Shown here in pieces: positions 1 through 8,118 of a stretch of DNA of 40,470 bases; position 1 is the stretch's first letter; the number at the start of each line of letters is the position of its first letter. The position numbers and the translations under genes are program-made. This DNA is from Ignavibacteria bacterium (GTDB lineage Bacteria > Bacteroidota > Ignavibacteria > Tepidaquicellales > Tepidaquicellaceae): the NCBI GenBank assembly GCA_016704345.1, contig JADJAH010000027.1:1-40470 (forward strand), given 5' to 3'. The notes under the pieces are model-generated. The model did no database searches. It saw only the letters and a list, made by a program, of their open reading frames with translations, and was not told where the DNA came from.

Positions 1-922
1 CTCTCGGCTCAGTTCCGATCTTAATTTTATCTGAAACTTCATCTGTCTGCAAATCCAATTTCGCCAAATATCCGTCACGAAAGCTGAGAAATATGCGTAG
101 TCACCTTTGCTGCTGATAACCATATCCGCGGCTTGTATCCATTCCTAATGGTGCTTAGCCACTTCTAATGAAGCAACATCAATTTTGAAATTGTAGAGCC
201 TCCCGAAATTGCAAACATAAGCATACTTGCCGTCAGGTGTAAACTCCACTCCTCTGGGAATAGCTCCGACTTTAATTGTCTTAATGACCTGATAACTTTC
301 TGTGGAGATTACAGAAATATCATAGCTGTTCCAGTTTGCTACAAAAACTAACTTTTCATCGGGACTTACTGCAATTATTTTCGGTATTATCCCTACATCA
401 ATCCTTCTTACTAATTCTTTTGTAAGCGTATCATATATAACCACGACTGAAGGATATCTATGCACTTTCGATTCCCTAAGTTTCTCAGGGAATCCCTCTT
501 CAAGCAATCTAAATACGATATCCAGATATATCTTCCGTTTAGAGTAATCCCAAATTCCACTGGTTTTCCTGTATGCTCAATGACCGAAACAGTCTCGTAA
601 GTTTCGGCATTTTACGATCATCGTGTTCATTCCTTCGAGATTATTAATGTAAGCATATCTTCCGTCCGGAGAGATCACAACTGATTTAGGATTGTTTATT
701 CCCTCTGTCAGTCTTACAACTTTCTCCAAACCCGTAAACTCTAAAGAATCTACTTCAAGAAGGAGATAACTTATTCAGAAGAATCAATTCTATGGGTGAA
801 TCAATACCCTTAAGTGAATCTCTGTTTATATTTACAGGAATATAGCCCTGACTTCCAGATCTCTTTCGGTGCAGGATGCAAAAACAAAAAATCAGAAATA
901 TTTTAAGTAAATTAAAAATCAA
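1..922 (-). pseudogene. YVTN/NHL-type beta-propeller lipoprotein, frameshifted, runs off the left edge
   Basis: Minus-strand frames can be joined into one protein that changes frame at least five times. It starts with a hydrophobic leader (about 922-870) ending in a lipobox-like ASC, probably from a TTG start. Propeller blades with the YVTN signature follow: 'VVISPDGRYAYINNLEG', 'VEFGITLNGRYIWIS', 'IIAVSPDEKLVFVANWNS' and 'GVEFTPDGKYAYVCNFG'. The longest open piece is 145-507 (120 aa). Past its stop, positions 140-1 still encode propeller sequence (ISSKGDYAYFSAF, then RDGYLAKLDLQTDEVS in another frame), so the gene continues beyond the window. Such propellers are usually periplasmic or surface binding proteins; no substrate can be inferred. 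It is either a pseudogene or a stretch with uncorrected indels. Confidence 0.7.
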
Positions 923-936
923 AAGTTTAACTAAAT

Positions 937-963
937 CCGGAAAGTTCTTTGTAAACTTTCCGG
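937..963 (-). terminator. Hairpin after the TM-protein fragment
   Basis: A perfect 10-bp inverted repeat, CCGGAAAGTT (937-946) and AACTTTCCGG (954-963), with a 7-base loop. It lies directly after the most plausible stop (about 965) of the upstream minus-strand gene. The U-tract is weak on the minus strand, while the plus-strand side is T-rich, so it may work in both directions. Confidence 0.6.
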
Positions 964-964
964 T

Positions 965-1622
965 TTATTCTTTTCTTAAATAAAGTTTTTTAATCGTTGT
1001 GTCATTTAAAGTTGACGAACTATATTTTGTCTATATCTGACTTCTGCATAATTTCCATTAACGTCTATCGTCATATCCGAAACGGAAATCTTTATGTAAC
1101 TGTTATTCACTAAAAATTTCATAAGCCTTATTATACCTTTCATCGTAGTTCCTCTTTATTCCATCAATGCTCTCACACCTATAATCATTTGTGAAGATTT
1201 ACAAAGGAAACCTTTTATATCCTTATTCTGCCGTGCGGTCAGCAAATTGTTTTACAGTATTACTTTGATATCTACCTTCTACATTATCAAGTTCATAATT
1301 CTCAACTGAACCCGATAGCTGGGATTGATTCAGTTGTTTTTCTCAACTCTAGTTCCCGTTCTTCCAGTTCAAGTTCCTTTCGTTTGAGAGCATCATAGTC
1401 CGTCGAATTGCTTGTTACTTTTGTGTCTGTTTCCATGTTATTTCCAAATACAAAAAAATATAAAACAAATCCTATCATAACTGAGAATATCACTGAGCCA
1501 ACTATTAAATAGTTCTTGTTTTACCAGGACTTGCACCTAACGGAATGCTGAACTGGGTTTTCATCAAAATCGCTATCTGTTTCATATGATACATCCTTTC
1601 CTTCATCATCCAGAATGTTCAT
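965..1622 (-). pseudogene. Single-pass membrane protein with coiled coil, frameshifted
   Basis: The start at 1622 gives an acidic N-terminus (MNILDDEGKDVSYETDSDF). After a frame change comes one clear membrane helix (about 1494-1430, IVGSVIFSVMIGFVLYFFVF), then a charged heptad-like stretch (KRKELELEERELELRK, about 1390-1340). Further frame changes lead to a C-terminal region with 'ISVSDMTIDVNGNYAEVRY' and a likely stop near 965, directly before a hairpin. I do not recognise the family. The cytoplasmic N-terminus, TM helix and coiled coil suggest an anchored adaptor. It follows the AAA+ gene on the same strand and may share its transcript. Confidence 0.5.
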
Positions 1623-1627
1623 CACCT

Positions 1628-1766
1628 TTATTTATTTTCATAATAATTAAGGGTTTTGTTTGTATAATAAATTACTTCGTCATATTCATCATTGATCAGC
1701 ATTCCATTATAACAAATCAGGTTCGGATTGATCTGGATCAGGTATGTTAGAATTGATACCATTCAT
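1628..1766 (-). pseudogene. Small acidic ORF, one frameshift
   Basis: The ATG at 1766 opens 'MNGINSNIPDPDQSEPDLL'. A frame change continues as 'CYNGMLINDEYDEVIYYTN' to a stop at 1628-1630. The full product would be about 46 residues, strongly acidic. It sits between the AAA+ ATPase (stop 1784) and the TM protein (start 1622) with gene-like spacing, which is the main reason to list it. No family recognised. Confidence 0.35.
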
Positions 1767-1783
1767 CCGTTTAATCTTAATTA

Positions 1784-3231
1784 TTAATGACCTTTTGGGT
1801 TGATCGCCCCATTTGACTTAGGGTTTACTTGTGTTTCGGATGCTGATACTGCTCTATCTCTGCCCCAAAGTCTTATACTTTCAATTTGCTCCGGACTTGT
1901 TTTGCTTAAAGAATCACGTTTGAAAAATTTAACTTATATACTTCGTCATCTACACAATTATCTCCGTTTTAAAACAGCATGAATTGCAACTTCGCGAACG
2001 CGCTTTCTAAATCCGCTCCGGTAAATCCTTCCGAAATATCAATAAGAATAGTCATTGCCTCCTGACTTGGAGATTTAAGTTTATTTCTTCTAATATAGAG
2101 TTCTATAATATCTTTTTCGCTCCTCACTTATAGGCAGGTCAACAAAAAATAATTCATCGAATCTTCCTCTTCTCAAAAGTTCGGGTGGTAATCTTGAAAC
2201 ATCATTTGCTGTAGCAACAACAAATACTTTTGCAGTACTTTCCTGCAGCCAAAACAGAAATTGCCCAACCATTCTTGTCGATGTTCCTCCATCAGATGAA
2301 GAACCTGATCCTGATAATCCTTTTTCAATTTCATCAATCCAAAGAATACAGGGAGCTGAATTATCCGAAGATAATAATGCTTCTTTTAATCTGTTTTCAG
2401 ATTGACCTAAATATTGTCCGTGAATAGCTGCTAAATCTATCCGGGCACACCTACAAGAATAATTCCTCTAGGAGATCTTAACATCCTTTCTTTAAGATTA
2501 GCTGTTAATAAAGATTTTTTGTCTGTCAAGCCATGTTCTTAAACCTTCAAGACCAGTAACATTCAATGTAATTTTGTCAACTTTTACTTTCTCAAGACCT
2601 GAAATGTCACTAAATAATTTATCCTTAGTATTAGTAAGCTCCTGAATATCTTCTTTTCTTAAAGAACCTCTAGCCATTAACGTAGCAATCACATTTTCGG
2701 CTTCTATCTTGGTCATATTTACGAAGGAATTGTAGCTGCCAATAAAAAATCGTTTTCATCCCAATCAATTTCAATTTGCCCTTTATATGGAAGGACACAC
2801 TCTTTGATCACTGATAACATTTCTTCCTCATTGGGAGGATTTAGAGTTAGAGTCATTCCCAGTCTTTGCAGTTGGGGCCAAATTCCTTTTGTAGAAATAA
2901 TCCAAATACACCCGCCTCTTTCAATTGATTGAATTACACAATCATATAAATGTCTTGATACGATATTATCATCTTCAATATCCGAAGGTTCTGTAAAAAC
3001 AAAAGTATTATTATTCCTTTGAGAAATATTCTGTATCGCAAAATCAATACCTCCGGGGAATGAACGATCCTCATTCACATATTTATTACTTCTCAAATCC
3101 TTAACACCATGAGATAAACTATGGACATATATAGGCAAACCTGTTTCATGGACAAGCTCCTCAAGTACTTCAATAACTCTTTGTCGTTCCATACTTTTTA
3201 TTGATACAAATGGAATTCTTGCTTTAAACAT
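1784..3231 (-). pseudogene. Ycf46-like AAA+ ATPase, frameshifted and lacking Walker A
   Basis: The N-terminal part (2719-3231, MFKARIPFVSIKSMERQRVI) matches the non-AAA N-domain of Ycf46-like ATPases. It continues in a second frame (2498-2716, MTKIEAENVIATLMARGSL). A third frame reads 'KERMLRSPRGIILVGVPG' and stops at the point where the P-loop GCGKS should follow. The next homologous residues, 'IDLAAIHGQYLGQSENR', begin after roughly 20 residues have been lost. Walker B (WIDEIEK), the sensor and arginine-finger region (FVVATANDVSRLPPELLRRG) and the C-terminal 'SEGFTGADLESA' helices remain, again over more than one frame, to a stop at 1784. Without a P-loop it could not bind ATP, so it is not a functional ATPase as it stands. 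Known relatives are soluble AAA+ proteins of poorly defined role. Confidence 0.75.
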
Positions 3232-3285
3232 TCGAAGTAAATTTATTTTAAAGTCTATTTCTGTTTAGCATTCTAGAAAATAATT

Positions 3286-3420
3286 TTACGGGTTGATAAT
3301 TTTTATGAATGTCATTTTTCCTGTTTCTTCCTCAAAAACTACTTCCGATAAATTGAAATTGTTTATAATTAATAATATTCTTTCATTGACAAAATTATTT
3401 TTTGTTAGATTATCTTTCAT
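3286..3420 (-). CDS. Small hypothetical ORF (44 aa)
   Basis: ATG at 3420, stop at 3286. The product, beginning MKDNLTKNNFVNERILLIIN, is 44 residues and shows no recognisable domain. It fills the gap between the 107-aa ORF and the AAA+ gene on the same strand. No Shine-Dalgarno is visible. It may be a fragment of a longer decayed gene. Confidence 0.3.
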   Translation of the reverse strand: MKDNLTKNNFVNERILLIINNFNLSEVVFEEETGKMTFIKIINP

Positions 3421-3457
3421 TTTTGTTTGATATTTTTCACAAAAAATATCAGATCAT

Positions 3458-3781
3458 TTAAAACATTTTTAAATCCTTAGGAATACCTTTTAGGTTGATG
3501 AATGAAATTATCGGATTCAAATTCGATCTGGCATTTCTAAAAATAAATTCAAGTTCACCATCAGTTTTTGGCTTTGTCTCTATCATTGTTTTATTGAATT
3601 TATCTAACCATTGTTTCTTGCGAAAATCATAAACGGATTCCAATTTTTTATAAAAGATGGCTGCAGTCCCTGAATCAATTTCAAAATGCTCATCTGTTAA
3701 TTCGATTAAAACATTATCATTGCCTTCAATAAACAAATCTAACTTGGCACTCCATTCTGAATAGTTTAAATATTTAGGCAT
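3458..3781 (-). CDS. Hypothetical protein (107 aa)
   Basis: ATG at 3781, product beginning MPKYLNYSEWSAKLDLFIEG. It is mixed charged and hydrophobic with no TM helix or signal peptide, so probably cytoplasmic. It is one of the few unbroken ORFs in the first 7 kb. It starts 17 bp after the stop (3798) of the preceding ORF and lies upstream of the AAA+ gene, consistent with one minus-strand operon. No family recognised. The C-terminus (GIPKDLKMF) looks like a natural end but truncation cannot be excluded. Confidence 0.5.
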   Translation of the reverse strand: MPKYLNYSEWSAKLDLFIEGNDNVLIELTDEHFEIDSGTAAIFYKKLESVYDFRKKQWLDKFNKTMIETKPKTDGELEFIFRNARSNLNPIISFINLKGIPKDLKMF

Positions 3782-3797
3782 GGTAAGTAAAATATAA

Positions 3798-4114
3798 TTA
3801 TTTTTTTAATCTTGGATTTACTAATTGATTTGGTGGCTCAATATCCCAGTCCGGATACTTTGATAGTAATTGTTCGTTATATTTAATATTATTCCCAAAA
3901 ATGTTATTTGAAACTTTCTTTCTTTCTTCTACTATTTGATCAGTGTTGACAACAATTGGACCATCAATTATTTTTTATACGATAAATTATTTCCCGAGAT
4001 TGTTCTTGGGGAATGTTTTTAAAGGGAATATTCGTCTATATTTATCAAGTGAATTCAGAGATAAGTTCTAGTATAGCCGGATTGATATTATATTTTTTCC
4101 ATTACATTTTCCAT
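3798..4114 (-). pseudogene. Small hypothetical gene (~105 aa), frameshifted
   Basis: The ATG at 4114 gives MENVMEK. Other frames then continue 'YNINPAILELISEFT', 'EIIYRIKN' and 'DGPIVVNTDQIVEER', ending 'YPDWDIEPPNQLVNPRLKK' at the stop 3798-3800. The start overlaps the tail of the upstream long gene by only a few bases outside its stop (4125), as expected in an operon. At least three frame changes are needed. No known family; soluble. Confidence 0.4.
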
Positions 4115-4124
4115 ATTCAATTAA

Positions 4125-5830
4125 TTATGTTTCGGGAAATTCCTTTTGAAATACTCGAAAATCTTCTGATGAAATTGAGTTTATTGTTCCTCTGGTAGTT
4201 TCTGCGAATGAATCCTCTTCCTTTAGTTCTTTAAAATATTCATAGGATTCGGCAAGGCAGCCTCTTAAAACCTCTCTGGCTTTTTTGATCTTTCAGTGAA
4301 TTGTTCAGATAAAGTCTTAAAGTGTTCTTAAAAGAATTGTAATTCATGATTGACATTATTATTGCACCTACCATTATTAATATAGATATTACAAGGCTTT
4401 TGTTGATTAAAGCAATTCCAATTAAAAATATAATAGCATTAAATGCTATTTTCATAAATGGAAATTTTATTTTTTCTTTTTCTTCATTAAAAAGATTTGT
4501 GTAATAAGCGTTTTGTTTTGATAATTGCTCTTTTTCATCTGCTCCATCTTTTGTCGAAGTGACAAATCCATCTATCATCAACTCATTAGCTGTGGCATAT
4601 TTGCTCTAATTTTTGCTGTATATGTATCATAAGATTCCACTATCCAAGGTTTACTTGGATATAGCTAAATTTTGAGTGGCTTGGTTGATCCGGATTTTCA
4701 GGATTAAATGCTGCATTCGTTAATAATTGGAGCAAATCAACTTCCCCTTTGTAAATTTCATCTTCCGCTTTCATTACTTGTTCGGCCCAATCTTTGTCTT
4801 TCTCTCTCTATAATAAGTTCATTTAATCTTTCTTTTTTTCTTAATGGTAATTCTTCGTCATCAAAATTTGTAACCAATCTGCTTAGTGTTTCATCTAATT
4901 GTGTTAAAATTGAAACTTGGCTCAAACTACTACTGCTCAAAATAAACTGAAAAAATTATTAATGGATTTATTACCTTTACACTTTTCCAATGAAAGCAAA
5001 AGTAAATTCCAATTTGATGCATATTTTATCAGTAAAGGATATTTATCAGGATCACATAATAGTTTATGGGATTCAAAAAACTCGTCCCATTTCAATTTTT
5101 GTTTGTCGATAAAATTATCTGTTTGTGACAACTCGTCCAACCAGGTTTTTACCTTGTTCATCATAAATATTCTTGCAGCAGGCAAAAATATCCCGGTCGT
5201 GACGGCTTCAAGAATCAATATAAATTCCGGTCAAGTTTTTTGGGATCTTGATGAATAAAATATCTTTCGAGCCATTTCAAACTTGATTCTGCCTGTTTAG
5301 CCTTCTCATCAACAACAAATAAAACATTGTTGATTTGTAATCATCTCTTTTTAAACTTTCATTTACTGCGCGATTGCATGTCTCTCTATCATTTCGTAAC
5401 CAACATGACAAAGCCGCTAGAACAGGTGCTAGCCAATAACCAGGAGCTTTAATCAAAACTTCTTCAGTTGTAAACTTTATTGTTTCATCACTTACTAACT
5501 GGATTTATCTGTTCCAAGTATTCCTGTTGACATTCTTCTGATTTCTGAATAGTATCCAAATTGTTCTAAATCCTGCCTTATATTTCCTAATCTTGTTTCT
5601 GCTAATTGAAGATTATTCTTTCGTCTGAATTCATTTAAATAATCTAGAAACAATTGCTTAACTATTTCTAATTCATTACTTAATAAATTTTGTTTATCAT
5701 TAATTAAATCTACCTCATTTCCAATTAAGTCAACACGATGTCCAACAACATTTATATTATTATTGATTGTACTTAGAGCACCGGTTATGACTGAGACATC
5801 TACAGCAGATATTGAATATTGATCTGGCAT
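4125..5830 (-). pseudogene. Long coiled-coil / two-TM protein of the AAA+ cluster, frameshifted
   Basis: Joined frames give one protein of about 560-570 residues. Residues 1-111 (5830-5495) are an unbroken coiled-coil segment with repeated 'VDLIGNEVDLINDKQNLLSN'-type heptads. Next come 'APGYWLAPVLAALSCWLRND', an alpha-helical repeat-like region ('SLKWLERYFIHQDPKKLDRN' and 4937-5218), then 'LSRLVTNFDDEELPLRKKER' and 'LLQLLTNAAFNPE'. Two membrane helices follow at about 4455-4345 (AIIFLIGIALI, VISILIMVGAIIMSIM), with a cytoplasmic tail to a stop at 4125. From memory this architecture belongs to an uncharacterised family found beside Ycf46-like ATPases; I cannot name it. The AAA+ gene downstream on the same strand supports a shared membrane-associated function. 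At least six frame changes. Confidence 0.55.
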
Positions 5831-5848
5831 AAATTTATTTTATTTTAG

Positions 5849-5968
5849 TTAAACAATAATTGCTGTCCCATCATCACGGACGCAAATTAATTTATCTTGA
5901 TAAACTTCTACAAATAGATAACAAACGTGTAAAGCTAAACTCCTTGCTTGTTCAAAATCTGCGGACAT
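5849..5968 (-). CDS. Small conserved-looking protein (39 aa)
   Basis: Too short for ordinary ORF calling but well supported. An AGGAGG Shine-Dalgarno lies about 9 bases before the ATG at 5968, and the ORF is open to the stop at 5849-5851, 18 bp before the next start at 5830. The product begins MSADFEQARSLALHVCYLF and ends RDDGTAIIV. It reads like a compact alpha/beta peptide, with no TM helix or signal. It sits between the 96-aa ORF and the coiled-coil gene on the same strand, so it is probably a small subunit of the same cluster. Confidence 0.5.
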   Translation of the reverse strand: MSADFEQARSLALHVCYLFVEVYQDKLICVRDDGTAIIV

Positions 5969-6013
5969 TGATTCATTCCTCCTGAAATGTTGAATGATTT
6001 TTCACCGTAATAT

Positions 6014-6304
6014 CTAAAATGTGAACAACGAAATCTTCTCTAAGTAGCACTTTGACACTATGCCTTTCATATTATCTAATATCTCCGGTGTTCCAAATTC
6101 TTCTTTTATTTGATTCATTAATTCGGTAAATCCACTTGTCTTAGTGATGTTACCTTCATCAATTTTGGAAATGATTTCAAATAAGCAAGAAGATCTCCTC
6201 TTAAGCAATTCTCGGTTAGTTAACAACTTTTTAGAGAATTGTTTATCCGAACCAATTTCAAAAGATTCGATTTTAACTTTATCCGTTATTAATTGTCGCG
6301 GCAT
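6014..6304 (-). CDS. Hypothetical protein (96 aa)
   Basis: ATG at 6304, only 7 bp after the stop of the upstream membrane-protein ORF, so probably translated from the same mRNA. The product, beginning MPRQLITDKVKIESFEIGS, is charged and helical with no TM helix. Its C-terminus (SKCYLEKISLFTF) may be out of frame, as this region has many indels. No family recognised. It belongs to the minus-strand AAA+/coiled-coil cluster by position. Confidence 0.45.
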   Translation of the reverse strand: MPRQLITDKVKIESFEIGSDKQFSKKLLTNRELLKRRSSCLFEIISKIDEGNITKTSGFTELMNQIKEEFGTPEILDNMKGIVSKCYLEKISLFTF

Positions 6305-6311
6305 ATTTGTC

Positions 6312-6641
6312 TTATTTTATACTTCCAATTAATGCGAATATAATACTAAAGATGGAAATTATCAATCCGACTAAAGATTTTATGAATTTACTTCTTACCT
6401 GGACAATAACATAGAAAAAAATTATTAATAGTATTGTTAAACTCAAAACGGAAGAAGGACTACTTGAATAAATTCTAAATAATAAAAATAAACTTGAAAA
6501 TCCAAAATTGATTTTGGTTATCCTGTCAATTGTTTGATACTTGGGTTCTTCGTAGTATTTTTTAAGACTTATCATTTTGTTCAATAATCTCAAATTGACA
6601 CTTATATTTTTGTTCACAAGACTTAATAATCTACTTATCAC
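6312..6641 (-). CDS. Small integral membrane protein (109 aa)
   Basis: First gene of the minus-strand cluster. The N-terminal half is basic and soluble (MISRLLSLVNKNISVNLRLL). The C-terminal half is strongly hydrophobic with two or three membrane helices (residues about 50-62, 70-86 and 90-107; 'LTILLIIFFYVIVQV', 'LVGLIISIFSIIFALIGSI'). It ends 7 bp before the next start at 6304. No family recognised; probably a membrane component of the same system as the coiled-coil/TM protein. Confidence 0.5.
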   Translation of the reverse strand: MISRLLSLVNKNISVNLRLLNKMISLKKYYEEPKYQTIDRITKINFGFSSLFLLFRIYSSSPSSVLSLTILLIIFFYVIVQVRSKFIKSLVGLIISIFSIIFALIGSIK

Positions 6642-7213
6642 CCCTCATCGATAATACCTTCCCCTTATCATCACACCATTAATTCATCGATTCTTTCAAC
6701 AGCAAAATCCTATTCTGAATTGGCAGATCATGTTGGAGTGCTCCCCTCTAGTCCAACTTCTTAAGTAATTTAGATTCGGTTTATCTTTGTTCTTCAAATT
6801 TTTCAATATCAATTTTCAGACTGTCAACCAAATATTATGAGTATTAGAATCTCAAGCAAACTCACTGAAACTATGAACTTGAAAGCTATGTCAGAAAGAC
6901 TTACGCAACTCTAAATGAATCCAAATACTCATTCGCATCAAACAACATATATACAAAATGCTATGGTTAAACATGAAGAATACCTGACGAATGTCCTTAC
7001 AATCATGCCCTTTAGTGTATTTGTCTAATTTACCTCTTCAATTATAACTTATGAAACTTGATGGGAAAATTCTTTGACCTAAGTCATACTATTCAAAAAA
7101 AGTTGGCAACACTTTGGCAACACTTCCTCCTGCGAAGTACCGATTTTAATCCCTTTAGGAAGGCTAAAAAGTACGAAAACAGCGTGATTTCGCAGGGTAG
7201 AATGTTTCTTAAT
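6642..7213. other. Non-coding stretch before the tRNA fragment
   Basis: No ORF with coding character on either strand. It holds the presumed promoter region of the minus-strand cluster and, at 7102-7124, a short direct duplication (GGCAACACTTT GGCAACACTT). I found no integrase remnant that I could support. Confidence 0.5.
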
Positions 7214-7279
7214 TGACTGTCACTCAGGAGGTCGCGCCTGCCTGCTGCAGGCAGGAGTTCGAGTCTCGTCGATTCCGCT
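7214..7279 (+). tRNA. 3' half of a tRNA-Asp (GTC) gene, interrupted; candidate att site
   Basis: The sequence reads as a tRNA from the anticodon loop onward: loop CTGTCAC (anticodon GTC), 3' anticodon stem TCAGG, variable region GAGGTC, T-arm with TTCGAGT, then acceptor strand CGATTCC and discriminator. The 5' half is missing: the expected acceptor partner GGAATCG and the D-arm are absent upstream, and the 5' anticodon stem should be CCTGA but reads AATTGA. A 19-bp hairpin (7236-7254) splits the T-stem. A 3' tRNA fragment starting in the anticodon loop is the classic footprint of a tyrosine-recombinase attachment site. It is not a functional tRNA. Confidence 0.65.
7236..7254. repeat. CCTGCC hairpin element (short form) inside the tRNA fragment
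   Basis: GCCTGCCTGCTGCAGGCAG splits the tRNA T-stem between GTCGC and GAGTTCGAG. Removing it restores a normal T-arm. It is the minimal form of the interspersed CCTGCC...GGCAGG family found elsewhere in the window. Confidence 0.65.
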
Positions 7280-7293
7280 AATATTCACAACAC

Positions 7294-7323
7294 AAAAGAC
7301 AGCTGATGAGGCTGTCTTTTTTT
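7294..7323 (+). terminator. Rho-independent terminator after the tRNA fragment
   Basis: AAAAGACAGC (7294-7303) pairs perfectly with GCTGTCTTTT (7311-7320) around a 7-base loop and runs into a T-stretch. It probably terminated the original intact tRNA transcript. Confidence 0.8.
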
Positions 7324-8118
7324 GTTGGTGGAATCTGATAGGGGAATTTGTCTGAATCACGATTATCAGGATTTTAGGATTTGCAGGATTTGTGGACGGC
7401 TCATTGAGGCGGGAGATTTGTATTTTTTGCATTGTTTTTCTTTCAATGCACGCAAATGATCGCGGGTATTATGCAGCAAAATGCCCGCTCAATGATTCGT
7501 ATAATGCACGCAGGGTTGTGCACCCTGCACTGGTATATGCCGCCCCGTTGGTGTGGTAAATGCAGATTACATTGAGCCAGGCAAGGAATTGAGATTTTGT
7601 AGAGACGGGCAATTGTCTGTCTTTACGTTAATTACACTTTAAGAATAGATACGACATTTATTGCCCGCTTGCTGCAAGACATAATACGGCGGGCATGGAC
7701 TCCGGAGGAGTGAGTAGCTGTTTCAATTTTCATAATGAATTCTTAACTGCTCCCCAAATTACAGCAAGTTTCATATCCTGTCCCCTTCTCAAGTTCAAAA
7801 GTTGTTCAGTTCACAAACCTTAAATTGTTTCCAATTTTATTAGGTACAGACTGTTGACAATAGATACTGAAATAAATAGTTTGGGTGTTTACAAATTCTA
7901 AAGGTCGCTATTCGAATTTTTGTTCCTCACCTGACAAAACTATTTCTTCGTTCTTTTCAAAAACCCAAAATTCCTCGAACTAAATAGGGAATGCCAAATA
8001 GATTAATTCTTGCATTAACCGAAATTGTCTCATTGATTTTAAATTAATCTGTAAGCGGCTTCAAAGTAATTTGATGTTTTCCATACGGTAAAATATTTAG
8101 TGAAGTAAAACTTAAATC
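7324..8118. repeat. Gene-free region with several degenerate repeats
   Basis: No supportable gene. It contains a CAGGATT-rich stretch (about 7355-7392), a degenerate copy (7599-7626) of a palindrome whose perfect version is at 20289-20314, and a GCCCGC...GCGGGC hairpin (about 7659-7693) followed by a CTCCGGAGGAG palindrome. The last ~100 bases before 8119 must hold the promoter of the amidohydrolase gene; no convincing promoter motif was seen. Confidence 0.5.

Noticed and set aside
1800..1982. Plus-strand 60-aa ORF
   Set aside because: It is antisense to the C-terminal part of the AAA+ gene, whose homology on the minus strand is clear.
7102..7124. Direct repeat GGCAACACTTT as the end of an integrase gene
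   Set aside because: No tyrosine-recombinase motif could be found in any frame upstream or downstream.
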